A DNA stretch of 64,000 bases from Desulfovibrio aminophilus DSM 12254 (GCF_000422565.1 NZ_AUMA01000011.1:62001-126000), one strand, 5' to 3'; positions 33,649 through 42,772 are shown, numbered from the stretch's first letter. Program-made: numbers and translations. The notes: generated by a model from the sequence alone, not told the origin.

Positions 33649-35691
33649 CTAGCAGACCGGATCGCCGGTCATGGGGTTTTTCCAGGGGATGAACGGCCAG
33701 CCCCCGAAGTTGGCGATGTTCCCGCGCGCGTCGCAGGTCTCCTTGGTCTTGTCGCAGCCCGCGCGCAGCGTGACGGGATCGCCCGCGCGGAGCCCGGGCA
33801 GGGCCCGGCGCAGCACGACGGCCTCCCCGGCGTGGGAGACGATCTCCCGGGCCCCGGCCGAGGTGGAGAGCAGCAGGCCCTTGGAGAAGAAGCCGTCGGG
33901 CTTGGACGAGAGCCCGCTCACGCGCAGGGTCGCGCCCTCCACGGCGAGCACGCTCCCGTCGAGTTCCCAGAGGCTGCCGTCCGGCCAGGAGGTGAAGGGG
34001 CGCGGCTCGTCCGGGCCCAGGCCCCGGCCCCGGAAGAAGAGCCGCCAGCCCGCGAGCCGGACCGCGCCGCCGACCCCGAGCACGGACCACCAGCGGTGGG
34101 CGCCGAAATCGGCGCAGGGGAGAAAGGTCTTCGCGTCGGCGAGGTTCGTGTCCAGGGCCACGTTCGTGACGCGCCAGAGCGCGCCGTCGTCGGACCAGTC
34201 GAGCTGCATCCGGCAGGGGGCCGCGCCGGCGGGCGCGACGAACAGGGCGGCGGCCACGTTGCGGGCCGGGCCCAGGTCGAGCACGAGGCGGCAGGCCTCG
34301 CCGGTGATCTCGCAGAAGGTGGACGGGTCCGCGTCGAGCACGTTCGAGGCCGGATGCCCGGCGGTCTCCGCCCCGGCCACGGAGAGGGTCCCGGCCAGAG
34401 GGGAGCAGTGGTGGTCCTGATACGGGCCGGGGGAGAAGAAGCGGAGCCCGGCCAGGCCGAAGGGCTCGGCCGAGGCCAAGGCCCAGCGGTCGTGCGCGCC
34501 CTGGCCCGGCCGGATGTGCAGGCCGAGCCAGGAGCCGCCCCAGGCGGGCAGTTCGGCGGCCAGGCCGCCGTCCAGGAGCTCCCCGCCCGGCGCGGCGGCC
34601 AGCATGGCCCGGGTCCAGGCCGCGCCGTCGTCGGAATGCTGGACAAAGAGCCGGATCGTCTCGCCGCTGACGCCCGCCCGCAGGGGAAAGACGGCCGCGA
34701 GGTCCAGCTCCGCCGGGGCCGCGAGGCGGATGCAGGCCCGGTAGACCCCGCCCTCGGGGGCGTACTGGACCGGGCCGAAGCCCTCCGCGTCCGGGTCGGG
34801 CAGCCCGGCCGGGTCCTCCCAGGCCGGGGCCGGAAGCCGCCCCGAGGGCGGGGTGTTGTTGAAGAGCGTCTCCGAGCCGGTGTAGTGGGCCACGCCGTCG
34901 GGGGTCTCAAAGCCCTGGATGACGATCCGGCGGCGCTGGAGGTCCGGGCACTCCCACCACTCCTCCTCCACGGACTGATAGCGGAGGACGCCCGCCTCGC
35001 CGCCCAGGGACTGCTCGCGGGTGAAGGTGTGGACGCAGCCGCCCGCGTCCTCGGTCCACTCCCCGCTCTTGTACCGGACCCAGTCCAGCTCCTCGGCGGG
35101 CGCGCTCACCTCGCCGTAGCTGCCGGTGTTCTCGTCCCAGATGTTCTCCGGCGGATATTCGGCGCTCGCCGCGCCGCTGTGGAAGTACTGGCCGGGCTCG
35201 AAGACGTGGCCGGACCCGGCGGCCACGGCGGTGTTCGGCTCGGAATAGTGGCCGTTGCTGTCCGGGGGCAGGCAGTGGCGGTCGCAGAAGTCGTGCGGGC
35301 AGGAGGGCGTGAACATGCGGCGCAGGCCCGGGGCCTTGATGGTCGTGAACACCGGCTCGCAGGTGAGCGTGGCGGTGATGCCCGCGAACTCGCAGCCGAG
35401 GATCCGGCCTTGCCAGACCACGTTCGCGCCGCCGTCCTCCAGGCGCAGGATCTTGAGGCGCACGACCCCGTCGGGCGTGCCCGTGGCGAAGAGCGCGGCC
35501 GGGCCGACGCCGATGGGCGCGGTGACCTTGTGCTCGGTGCGCGAGGCGTCGCCGGACTGCTCCGTGTCGCCCCGGGACAGGCCGGGCAGGACCGCGTAGA
35601 CCTCCCCGCCGTGCTCCTGGGGCGCATCCGCCGAGGTGTAGCGCCAGACCGTGGAATAGAAGGTGAATTCATACAGCTCCACGGCGCTCAT
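33649..35691 (-). CDS. DUF2163/BR0599-type tail hub protein with large internal insertion
   Basis: A 680-aa tail protein. Residues 1-140 match DUF2163 (VELYEFTF...WRYTSAD, YAVLPGLSRGDTEQSGDASRTEHKVTAPIG; CPHDFCDRHC near 134). The C-terminus (about 645-680, CDKTKETCDARGNIANFGGWPFIPWKNP) is the BR0599 signature. In usual family members these are close together in a protein of about 280 residues. Here they are separated by about 450 residues, part of which (about 450-560, VLDADPSTFCEITGEACRLVLDLGPARNVAAAL) resembles an F5/8-type C module. The start overlaps the upstream stop (ATGA). Confidence 0.82.
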   Translation of the reverse strand: MSAVELYEFTFYSTVWRYTSADAPQEHGGEVYAVLPGLSRGDTEQSGDASRTEHKVTAPIGVGPAALFATGTPDGVVRLKILRLEDGGANVVWQGRILGCEFAGITATLTCEPVFTTIKAPGLRRMFTPSCPHDFCDRHCLPPDSNGHYSEPNTAVAAGSGHVFEPGQYFHSGAASAEYPPENIWDENTGSYGEVSAPAEELDWVRYKSGEWTEDAGGCVHTFTREQSLGGEAGVLRYQSVEEEWWECPDLQRRRIVIQGFETPDGVAHYTGSETLFNNTPPSGRLPAPAWEDPAGLPDPDAEGFGPVQYAPEGGVYRACIRLAAPAELDLAAVFPLRAGVSGETIRLFVQHSDDGAAWTRAMLAAAPGGELLDGGLAAELPAWGGSWLGLHIRPGQGAHDRWALASAEPFGLAGLRFFSPGPYQDHHCSPLAGTLSVAGAETAGHPASNVLDADPSTFCEITGEACRLVLDLGPARNVAAALFVAPAGAAPCRMQLDWSDDGALWRVTNVALDTNLADAKTFLPCADFGAHRWWSVLGVGGAVRLAGWRLFFRGRGLGPDEPRPFTSWPDGSLWELDGSVLAVEGATLRVSGLSSKPDGFFSKGLLLSTSAGAREIVSHAGEAVVLRRALPGLRAGDPVTLRAGCDKTKETCDARGNIANFGGWPFIPWKNPMTGDPVC

Positions 35692-36836
35692 TGCCGGACC
35701 TCCCGCGCCCGGGTCTCCACCCGGCAGCAGCCCGCCCGCTCCCAGGAGAGCTCCACCCGGTCGGCGTCCAGCCGGGCCAGGGCGAGCCAGGAGACGCGCG
35801 CCGAAACAGGGATGGCGGGCAGGGCCTCGGTCACGGTCAGCTCCTCCAGGCCGCCGTCCAGGGCTCGGGCCGAGGACACCCGGCGGAGGACCGCGCCGTC
35901 CGGCGCGCGCAGGCAAAGCGCCCGGCGCGCGGGCGAGGCCAGGAGCTGGACGCAGGAGGCCGCCGCCACGGTGAGGACCGTGGCGCCCTGGGCCACGGGA
36001 GCGGCCAGGGCCAGGTCCGCCCGGCCCGTGGGCAGCCAGAACGCGGTGAGCCGCCCGGAGAGGCGGTGCAGGAAGCGGCGCAGCTCCAGGCTCTCCGCCG
36101 GGGTGTCCGCGCGCAGCCGCAGCGGGATGACGGAGGCCGTGGACTCGGAGTGGACCACCCGCCGCACGCCGCCGGTGCGGTTGTCCAGTTCCTCGGCCGC
36201 GCGCGAGCCCTGGCGCTCCATGCCCTCCGGGTCGCACCAGAGCCGTTGCGGGAAGAGCTCGGCGTGCTCCCAGACCGTCCAGGCCCGGCCCGGGTCCGGG
36301 GGCTCGGGGTCCAGGGCCGTGAACACGGCCGAGCCCAGGGAGCGCCCCGTGGGCAGGTCGCGACGGGTGAAGGCCAGGTCCATGCGGCAGGACAGCAGGG
36401 GCACGGCCTGGGCCCGGGGATAGCTCCCGGCCAGGGGCGCGGCCAGGGTCAGGCCGTCCGGGTCCACGGCCGCGATCTCCGCCTCTTCCCAGGATTCGGC
36501 GTGGCGGATCACCAGGGCCCGGCCGCCGGGCCGGAAGCCCGCCCCGGCCGTGTCGCAGTCCAGGCGCGAGACCCCGGCGGCCAGGGGGCCGAGGTCGCGC
36601 TGTCCCGGCCACCAGGGCAGGCCGCAGACCTGGTCCTGGGAGGTGTAGGACAGGGCCTCGAAGCGGGCGCGCTCGGCCGGGGTGCGCAGGTTGTATTCCA
36701 TCTCCAGGACCACGCGCGGGCCGGTGCGCAGGGCTGAGCGGAGCTCCAGGCCGGAGCGCGCGGTCTGCACGTCGGTGAGCCACTCCAGGGCCTCCAGGTG
36801 CGGGGCCAGGGGGCGGAAGGGCCAGATCGCGGACAT
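35688..36836 (-). CDS. Minor tail protein, distal-tail-like
   Basis: A 382-aa virion protein located directly after the tape measure gene, where the distal tail protein is normally encoded. The N-terminus (FRPLAPHLEALEWLTDVQTARSGLELRSALRTGPRVVLEMEYNLRTPAERARFEAL) resembles tail-tube-to-hub adaptor proteins in GTA-like phages. Later parts contain repeated beta-rich motifs. No firm family name is claimed; position and length support a tail-tip adaptor. It is 1 nt from the tape measure stop. Confidence 0.65.
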   Translation of the reverse strand: MSAIWPFRPLAPHLEALEWLTDVQTARSGLELRSALRTGPRVVLEMEYNLRTPAERARFEALSYTSQDQVCGLPWWPGQRDLGPLAAGVSRLDCDTAGAGFRPGGRALVIRHAESWEEAEIAAVDPDGLTLAAPLAGSYPRAQAVPLLSCRMDLAFTRRDLPTGRSLGSAVFTALDPEPPDPGRAWTVWEHAELFPQRLWCDPEGMERQGSRAAEELDNRTGGVRRVVHSESTASVIPLRLRADTPAESLELRRFLHRLSGRLTAFWLPTGRADLALAAPVAQGATVLTVAAASCVQLLASPARRALCLRAPDGAVLRRVSSARALDGGLEELTVTEALPAIPVSARVSWLALARLDADRVELSWERAGCCRVETRAREVRQ

Positions 36837-36837
36837 C

Positions 36838-39630
36838 CTACCTCCTCAGCACCTGGGGGTTCCGGCGGATGACGTTCAGGATGAGCTTCTCCCCGGAGGA
36901 CGAGGAGAGGTAGTCCGCCACGATGTCGGGGTCCAGGGAGTTGACGATGCGGGTGTTCCCCCCGCGCTCCACGGCCTGGGTGAGCCGGTTCAGGGCCTGG
37001 GACAGGCCCGGGTCCCGGCCGCCGTCCATGGCCTTGATGCCGAGCTTGCCGCTGCTGGTTCGGGCGATGGGGAAGATGCCCTCCAGCCCGGCCTCCCCGG
37101 CCAGGCCCACGCCGCCGTTGGCGAAGGCCGTGACGTGGCGCTGGAAGCCGAAGACCGTGGGCCCGCCGAGCAGGCTCCCGGACAGGGCCGAGAGCTCCGG
37201 GGCCTGGACCACGTCGCCCTTGGCCGAGAAGAGGTCGGCCACGAAGGAGAACACGCCCCCGGCCTGGGAGGCGGACTTGCCCGAGAGCATCGAGGCCAGC
37301 GGGCCCAGGAGGTTCATCTGGGTCAGCTGGGAGAACAGGCTCTTGGCCGCCGACTGGAGCGTGTTCATGCCGATCTCGCCGTCGAAGACGAACTCCGTGA
37401 GCGCGGCGTCGGCGGTCTCGAAGGCCGTGCCCAGGGCGGCCTCCACCTGCCTGGCCGTGTTCGCGGCCGAATCGGCGTACTCGCGCAGGAAGCGGGTCAT
37501 GCCGTCGGCGGCCTTGTGGGAGACGTCCAGCCGCTCCTGGGCGGCCCAGGTCTCCACGGCCACGGAGTCGGCCCCGGCGCGCCGGTAGGCCTCGGCCTGC
37601 CTGTCGATCTGCTCCAGCTTGGCGGCGGTCTCGCCCAGGACCACGGCGCGGAACTTCTCACTGAACTCGGTCTGAAGCTCCAGGTTCTCCTCGCCGGTCT
37701 TGCGGTCCAGGGCGCGGTCCAGCTCGCGGCGGCGCTTGCGGGCCGCGAACACGCCGTCCGGGTCGTAGGCCGAGGTCTCCTCGGGCTTGAGCCAGTGCCC
37801 GGCCTCCATGAACTTCGTGTGCGCGGCCTCCTTCTCCAGGCGGATGAGCTCGCGCAGGGCCGGATTGGCCGCCCCGACCTTCCGGGCCAGCTCGGCGTAC
37901 TTGTTCTCGATCTTCACGGACTCCAGCTCGGACTCCGAGGCGGTCAGCTCCCGGGTGCGGGCCGCGATGTCGGCCATGGTCTCGGCGTACTGGCGGGCGT
38001 TCTTGCCGGCCTTTTCGTCGATGGCCGCGAGCTTGCCGGAGCGGACCTGGTCCAGGTCGCCCTTGAGCCGGGCGAACTCACGGGCCGACACGCTCCCGGA
38101 CTCGCGGGCCCTGGTGAGCGTGCCCAGCACCGCCTGGTAGTCCTTCTCCACATCGGCGCGCAGGTTGTCGGCCAGGGTCTTGGTGTACTCCGAGGCCCGG
38201 GCCAGGGCGTCCTGGCGCACCCGCAGGGTCCGGTCGAACTCCCGCATGGCCTGCCCGCCGTCGCCCGCGTCCGCGCCGGTGAGCTTGCCGGAAGCGGCCA
38301 CCACGGGGAGCCGGATGGAGGAGCGGTCCGGGGCCTCGGGCGTCGCGCGCGCGGCCTGGATCACGGCCGCGAACCCGGCCCCGAGCAGGTCGCCGCCGCG
38401 CAGGTTGCGCCACCAGCCGTCCTCGGAGTGCCGGGCGGAGAAGGCGTTGATCTCGCGCAGCACGTCCCGGGCCTCCTTGAGGGCCGTGACCCAGTTGCGC
38501 GTGGAGTCCGCGAGGAAGTCCGTCTTCACGGCCTCGGCCTTGAAATCCTGCCAGGCCGTGTCCACCCGGTTCAGCTCGGCCTGGAGCCCGCGCGCGGCCG
38601 AGGCGGCCGGGCCGGAAAACTGCTGGTGGATGAGCCGGGCGGTCTTGAGCACCGCGTCCAGGCCCACCTCGCCGCGCTGGAGCATGGCGTCCAGCTCGCG
38701 CGTGGTCACGCCGACGGCCTTGGCCATGAGCTGGAAGGTTCCGGGCAGGCGCTCGGCCAGCTGGGTTCTGAGCTCCTCGGCGCTGACCTTGCCCTTGGAG
38801 AGCATCTGGCCCAGGGCCAGGAACACGCCGTTCATGTCCTGGCGGGAGAGCTTGAGGGCCGTGCCCATCTCCGAGAAGGCCGTGAAGATCTCGCCCGCCT
38901 GCTCCTCGACCTCGGTTCCCCGGGCCGAGGCGAAGAACCTCTTGGCCGTCTCGGCGGTGTCGTAGAACGAGAGGCCCAGGCGGTCGGACTCCTGGCGCAG
39001 GAAGGCGAGCCTGGCCCGGGCCTGCTCCGCGCCGCCCTCGATGGCCGCGAAGGCCACCTCGATGTTCTCCTTGCGCAGGCCGGCCCCGGCCGCTCCCTTC
39101 ACGGCCGCCTTCACGGCCGAGACAGCGGCGGCGACGCCGAACGCCCCGGCCAGCCCGGCCCCGCCGAGAGGCGGGAACGCGGAGAAGCCGCCCCGGCCGC
39201 CGTCCGCGCTGAAGCGCTTCATGGCCTCCCGGCTCACGTTCATCTGCGTGGCCAGGGCCCGGACTTCGGCGCGGGTCAGCCCGGCCGCGCGCTGGATGTT
39301 GCGCAGGGCCTGGACCGCCCGGTTGTCGGCGAATTTCTTTTGCAGGTCGGCGTAGACGGTTCCCGTGAGCCCGAGCTGCCGGGCCGCGTCGCCGGATCGC
39401 GCCGCCAGCTCACGCATGGTGTTCGCCTGGCCCAGGCCGCTGGCGCGGACCTGGGCCAGGCTGTTCAGCATGGAGCGGCCGGAGCGGAGGGAGCTCTTTT
39501 CCAGGTCCAGGAAGGCGCGGTCCACGTCCTGGAATCCGCGCATGAGGCGTTGCGACGACAGGTTCACCTGGCCGAAGACCTTGGAGGCCTCGTCCTTGGC
39601 GGTGACGATGATCCTGGTTTCAGCGGCCAT
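36838..39630 (-). CDS. Tail tape measure protein
   Basis: A 930-aa protein that sets tail length and helps DNA ejection. Features: N-terminal coiled coils (KDEASKVFGQVNLSSQRLMRGFQDVDRAF), a tape-measure core near 200-330 (FFASARGTEVEEQAGEIFTAFSEMGTALKLSRQDMNGVFLALGQMLSKGKVSAEELRTQLAERLPGTFQLMAKAVGV), a hydrophobic glycine-rich segment near 150-180, long helical repeats, and a C-terminal domain. The TMP_2-type core is clear. At about 1.5 A per residue the tail would be about 140 nm (estimate from a general rule). It begins 3 nt after the GT reading frame. Confidence 0.92.
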   Translation of the reverse strand: MAAETRIIVTAKDEASKVFGQVNLSSQRLMRGFQDVDRAFLDLEKSSLRSGRSMLNSLAQVRASGLGQANTMRELAARSGDAARQLGLTGTVYADLQKKFADNRAVQALRNIQRAAGLTRAEVRALATQMNVSREAMKRFSADGGRGGFSAFPPLGGAGLAGAFGVAAAVSAVKAAVKGAAGAGLRKENIEVAFAAIEGGAEQARARLAFLRQESDRLGLSFYDTAETAKRFFASARGTEVEEQAGEIFTAFSEMGTALKLSRQDMNGVFLALGQMLSKGKVSAEELRTQLAERLPGTFQLMAKAVGVTTRELDAMLQRGEVGLDAVLKTARLIHQQFSGPAASAARGLQAELNRVDTAWQDFKAEAVKTDFLADSTRNWVTALKEARDVLREINAFSARHSEDGWWRNLRGGDLLGAGFAAVIQAARATPEAPDRSSIRLPVVAASGKLTGADAGDGGQAMREFDRTLRVRQDALARASEYTKTLADNLRADVEKDYQAVLGTLTRARESGSVSAREFARLKGDLDQVRSGKLAAIDEKAGKNARQYAETMADIAARTRELTASESELESVKIENKYAELARKVGAANPALRELIRLEKEAAHTKFMEAGHWLKPEETSAYDPDGVFAARKRRRELDRALDRKTGEENLELQTEFSEKFRAVVLGETAAKLEQIDRQAEAYRRAGADSVAVETWAAQERLDVSHKAADGMTRFLREYADSAANTARQVEAALGTAFETADAALTEFVFDGEIGMNTLQSAAKSLFSQLTQMNLLGPLASMLSGKSASQAGGVFSFVADLFSAKGDVVQAPELSALSGSLLGGPTVFGFQRHVTAFANGGVGLAGEAGLEGIFPIARTSSGKLGIKAMDGGRDPGLSQALNRLTQAVERGGNTRIVNSLDPDIVADYLSSSSGEKLILNVIRRNPQVLRR

Positions 39631-39633
39631 GCC

Positions 39634-40250
39634 TCAGCTCCCCTTCCCTTTGGCGGCCCTGGCCAGCTCGAAGCGCTCCAGGGCCTGGATCTTGTCGAAG
39701 CAGTGCGGGTCCAGGTCCACCGGCGGCCGCAGCAGCCCGGCCACCAGGGCCAGGGCCGCGTAGTCCAGGCCGACGAGGCCGAAGCCGGCGGAACGCCACT
39801 GGGTTCCGGCGGCCAGCCAGAGCCGCATGGCGTCCCGGTTTTCCGGTTTGAGGTCCGGGCCCTTGGCGCAGGGGCACGTCGCGCAGGGAGGCGGATCGTC
39901 CGGGGCGCGTCCGGATGCGCACGTCCCGCAGTAGCCCAGCCGCTTGGGGTCCACGCTCCAGGCCCAGACCTCTAGGAGTTTTTTTCCTCCTCCTCGATCC
40001 TGTTGCCGTTGGAGAGGTCCATGGTGCCGTAATAGACCTGCATGACGTCCGCGCTGGAGCTCTTCAGAGCGGCGAAACCCTTCTCGCCGTAGTGCTCGGA
40101 GAGCAGCTTGCGGATCGCGGCGCGGCGCTTCACGGGATCGTTGAAGTCCGCCGTGAGCACCGTCTCGATGAACTCGCCGTGCACGTCCCAGGGCAGGGAC
40201 TTGAGCTTGAACTTCCTGCCCGACTCCTTGAGCGTGATCTCGTAGCCCAT
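39634..40250 (-). CDS. Tail assembly chaperone G-GT fusion made by -1 frameshift
   Basis: Translation starts as the 92-aa G-like protein. At A AAA AAC (minus strand 39984-39978) a -1 shift continues as LLEVWAWSVDPKRLGYCGTCASG ... ERFELARAAKGKGS, giving about 205 aa. The added T-like domain has a cysteine cluster (CGTC, CATCPC). This mirrors lambda gpG/gpGT, which load the tape measure during tail assembly. The second frame has no start of its own and ends 3 nt before the tape measure gene. A purine-rich GAGGAGGAGG lies just upstream of the slip site. Confidence 0.88.
39972..40250 (-). CDS. Tail assembly chaperone, G-like short form
   Basis: A 92-aa protein ending NRIEEEEKNS if no frameshift occurs. 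The N-terminus (MGYEITLKESGRKFKLKSLPWDVHGEFIETVLTADF) is that of small tail-assembly chaperones between the major tail protein and tape measure. It is produced in excess over the frameshifted form in known systems. It is 3 nt downstream of the major tail protein stop. Confidence 0.88.
   Translation of the reverse strand: MGYEITLKESGRKFKLKSLPWDVHGEFIETVLTADFNDPVKRRAAIRKLLSEHYGEKGFAALKSSSADVMQVYYGTMDLSNGNRIEEEEKNS
39978..39984 (-). promoter_or_regulatory. Slippery heptamer A AAA AAC for -1 frameshift
   Basis: In the frame of the G-like gene the codons read GAA AAA AAC TCC TAG. The X XXY YYZ heptamer is exact, the zero-frame stop follows one codon later, and the -1 frame is open into the T-like domain. 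An internal Shine-Dalgarno-like GAGGAGGAGG directly precedes it, as known to stimulate -1 slipping in dnaX. Confidence 0.85.
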
Positions 40251-40253
40251 GGC

Positions 40254-41657
40254 TCACTCCGTCCAGGTCTTGATCTCGTTGCGCTGGGTGATGACCAGCG
40301 AGGATTCGGCCGCGTTGACGTCCCGGAAACAGGTGATGGTGTAGGTCTCCTTGACCCCCTGGGGCCCCTCGATGGGCGGGGTGGCCCGGGACAGCTCGGC
40401 CTCGGGGAACAGCAGGCCGAGGGCGTAGCCGCCGTTGACCAGGCGCAGGCCCACGGCCAGGCGCGTCTGGAGCAGGGCCTTGTCCGCGTAGGACGTGTCC
40501 TTGAACAGCCCGGTGAGGGTGCCGCCGGACTCCATGGCGCCGCGGGAGATGTCGCCGAGCCGGCCCTGGTCGCCGATGGTGAACTCCCCGGCCTGGTTCA
40601 GGTTGAGGGTCAGGGCCAGCTCGGTGAACCGGCCCCTGACATCGACGCCGTCCACGCTCAGGGAGGCGTGGAACTGGCTGAACTTGTGCAGGGGGAAGCG
40701 CACGGGGGCCGGGTCCATGAGGGCCGGGGGCGCGCTCTCGCCCGCGCCCAGCTCGGTCATGGCGGCGATGATCTCGCCGGAGCCGCCGATGGTCAGCTTG
40801 CACTGGTTGGCCTTGACCCCGCCGTTGCGGAACACGGCCGGGATGCTGGGGAACTCCCGTTCAAAGGCCGCGCTCTGGGTCTGGGCGTTGGTCACCTTGT
40901 AGACGTGGTCCCAGAACCGGGCCGTGACGGTCTCGTCCCCGTTCAGGGCCTCGGCGGTGAAGGCCGCCGCGATGACGATCTCGGCCGCGCTCGTGCCGCG
41001 CTTGAGCGTGTATGTGCCGTCGTAGTTCGTGGTGCCCGCCACGGTGATCTCCGCGCCCACGGGCAGGCCGTGTCCGGCGCGGGGCAGGCCCACCAGGCCG
41101 CCGCCCTTGTCCGTCACGGCCCCGGCGTCCAGGGTGATCCGGCGGGCCAGGGTCACGGTGTCCGTGTCGGCCACGACCTCGGCCGTGTACGGGGCCAGGA
41201 TGACCAGCTCGTCGGGCCCGGTCTCGGGCTGGAGGATGTGGGCCCCGTCGTAGTGCGTGGTTCCCTCGATGACCACGGGCGCGCCCTTGGCCAGGCCGTG
41301 GGCCGGGCACGGGATGCCCACCTTGCCCGAGCCCTTGTCGGCCACGGCCCCGTTGGCCAGGGCCTTGGCCGCCACCACGGTGGAGACGGGGAGCAGGAAC
41401 ATGTGCCGCAGATGCAGGCCGAAGGAATGGGCGTCCACGGGCACGTTGATGTCGCCGGACACGTTCAGGTTGCCCCGGTCCGGGGCCGTGGCGTCCACAT
41501 GGCCGGAGAGCACCTTGGAGGCGCTCTGTTCCTGCTGCCCGGCCAGCTTGTTGTCCGTGACCGGGATGACGTAGCCCTTCACGACCGCCGGAAGCGCGTT
41601 GAAGGACTCCTCGAAGGCCATGTAGGTTCTGGTGAGACTGCCGCTTTCCTGGGTCAT
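40254..41657 (-). CDS. Major tail tube protein with two inserted repeat domains
   Basis: A 467-aa protein at the major tail protein position, directly before the chaperones. The N-terminus (GSLTRTYMAFEESFNALPAV...VIPVTDNKL) and C-terminus (FTELALTLNLNQAGEFTIGDQGRLG, VKETYTITCFRDVNAAESSLVITQRNEIKTW) resemble tail tube subunits. Residues 104-171 and 179-247 are two copies of a beta-rich domain (DKGxGxVGxPxxxHGLxxGAxxxxxGTTxYDGxxxL...). These are likely surface decorations on the tail (inference). The size exceeds that of a typical tube protein because of the insertions. Confidence 0.8.
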   Translation of the reverse strand: MTQESGSLTRTYMAFEESFNALPAVVKGYVIPVTDNKLAGQQEQSASKVLSGHVDATAPDRGNLNVSGDINVPVDAHSFGLHLRHMFLLPVSTVVAAKALANGAVADKGSGKVGIPCPAHGLAKGAPVVIEGTTHYDGAHILQPETGPDELVILAPYTAEVVADTDTVTLARRITLDAGAVTDKGGGLVGLPRAGHGLPVGAEITVAGTTNYDGTYTLKRGTSAAEIVIAAAFTAEALNGDETVTARFWDHVYKVTNAQTQSAAFEREFPSIPAVFRNGGVKANQCKLTIGGSGEIIAAMTELGAGESAPPALMDPAPVRFPLHKFSQFHASLSVDGVDVRGRFTELALTLNLNQAGEFTIGDQGRLGDISRGAMESGGTLTGLFKDTSYADKALLQTRLAVGLRLVNGGYALGLLFPEAELSRATPPIEGPQGVKETYTITCFRDVNAAESSLVITQRNEIKTWTE

Positions 41658-41666
41658 GGATTCCTC

Positions 41667-42140
41667 CTAGAAGCCGCCGATGGTGTTCTCGGCGGTCACG
41701 GTGATGAAGACGTGCCTCTCGAAGTAGTTCTCGCCCGGCTGGGCGGTCTCGGATTCCCAGACCGCCGGACGGTAGGCGCTGTCCATGAGGACCTGGAGCG
41801 CGCGGGCCTCGAACTCCGCCGCGCTGCGGTAGCCCCGGAACACCCGGCCGCGCCCGCCCACGCTCTCCACCGCCCCGTCCTCCAGGCCCAGGGCCAGCAT
41901 GAGCCGGTACTCGATGCGCTCGCCCTCGGCGGCGGACAGGTCCGGGCCGTCCTTGGTCTGCATGGGGACCACGACCACGAAGGGCGCGTCGGGCTCGCCC
42001 TGGAGGTTGAAGGGATCGGTGCCGAGCTGGATCGAGGGCTCCCTGCCGAAACGCTCCAGGCAGAAGGCGTTGAGCGCCACGCCGGAGAGCAGGGCCTCGA
42101 ACCAGGCCTCGGCCACGGTCTGGGCTTCGGCGCGGATCAT
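41667..42140 (-). CDS. Tail terminator-like protein
   Basis: A 157-aa protein between the connector-type proteins and the major tail protein, where tail terminators (lambda U) are found. It starts MIRAEAQTVAEAWFEALLSG and has alternating beta segments (FVVVVPMQTKD, IEYRLMLALGLE, HVFITVTAENTI). No strict motif supports the name; it is based on position, size and the alpha-beta pattern. Overlaps the upstream gene by 4 nt. Confidence 0.6.
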   Translation of the reverse strand: MIRAEAQTVAEAWFEALLSGVALNAFCLERFGREPSIQLGTDPFNLQGEPDAPFVVVVPMQTKDGPDLSAAEGERIEYRLMLALGLEDGAVESVGGRGRVFRGYRSAAEFEARALQVLMDSAYRPAVWESETAQPGENYFERHVFITVTAENTIGGF

Positions 42141-42772
42141 GCGGCCAGCCTCCTTTCGCGCATGTACTTTTGGATCCGGGCCTCGATGCGCGGGCCGAAC
42201 TTCTGTTTCAAGGCGTCGTAGACCGGCCGGATCACGGGCCGGGCCGGGGCCGCGATCTCGCCCTTGCCGCCCAGGCGGTAGCCCTCGCGGATGAACTTGC
42301 GGCGCATGGAGGCCGTGACCCTGGTGCGGAAGCCCGCCTGGAGCTTTCCGGCCAGGCGCGCGGCCGCCTTGGACAGCCAGCCCGTGCTGACCTGGAACTT
42401 GTAGTCCTCGGCCAGGTAGCCCACGGCCCGCTCCAGGTCCCCGAAGGGCTGCTCCGGCAAGGCGGACCGGGCCCAGGAGCCGGACTTCTCCCGCCGGGAC
42501 AGGGTCAGGGGGACGCGCGGCGGCCAGCCCGCGTAGGGCCGCCCGCCGTGGCGCAGCGCGCCCTTGACCGCGGCCCGCAGCCAGTAGCCCAGGGAGCTCA
42601 GGGCCTTGTTCAGCTCCTCCGGGAAATCACGCACGAGCGCCGCCAGCGCCGGGACCGAGGCGTCCGTGACCTGGAACCGGGTGCCGAAGCGCGAGGCCCG
42701 GTCCAGCACCACGGGATAGGAGCGGCCCTTGGCCGTGCGGATGCGGCCGATGACGGTGAACTCTTCGGACAT
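42137..42772 (-). CDS. Minor tail protein Z-like / virion connector protein
   Basis: A 211-aa basic protein (MSEEFTVIGRIRTAKGRSYPVVLDRASRF ... LSSLGYWLRAAVKGALRHGG ... FGPRIEARIQKYMRERRLAA). Size, basic C-terminus and position between the attachment-like and terminator-like proteins fit lambda Z-type or HK97 gp10-type connectors. The start ATG overlaps the previous stop (TGATG). A longer in-frame extension exists but has no better start signal. Family assignment is tentative. Confidence 0.6.
   Translation of the reverse strand: MSEEFTVIGRIRTAKGRSYPVVLDRASRFGTRFQVTDASVPALAALVRDFPEELNKALSSLGYWLRAAVKGALRHGGRPYAGWPPRVPLTLSRREKSGSWARSALPEQPFGDLERAVGYLAEDYKFQVSTGWLSKAAARLAGKLQAGFRTRVTASMRRKFIREGYRLGGKGEIAAPARPVIRPVYDALKQKFGPRIEARIQKYMRERRLAA

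Noticed and set aside
36682-39975. 1097-aa plus-strand ORF opposite the tape measure gene
   Set aside because: Open only because of high GC at third positions; the minus-strand tape measure gene is clear.
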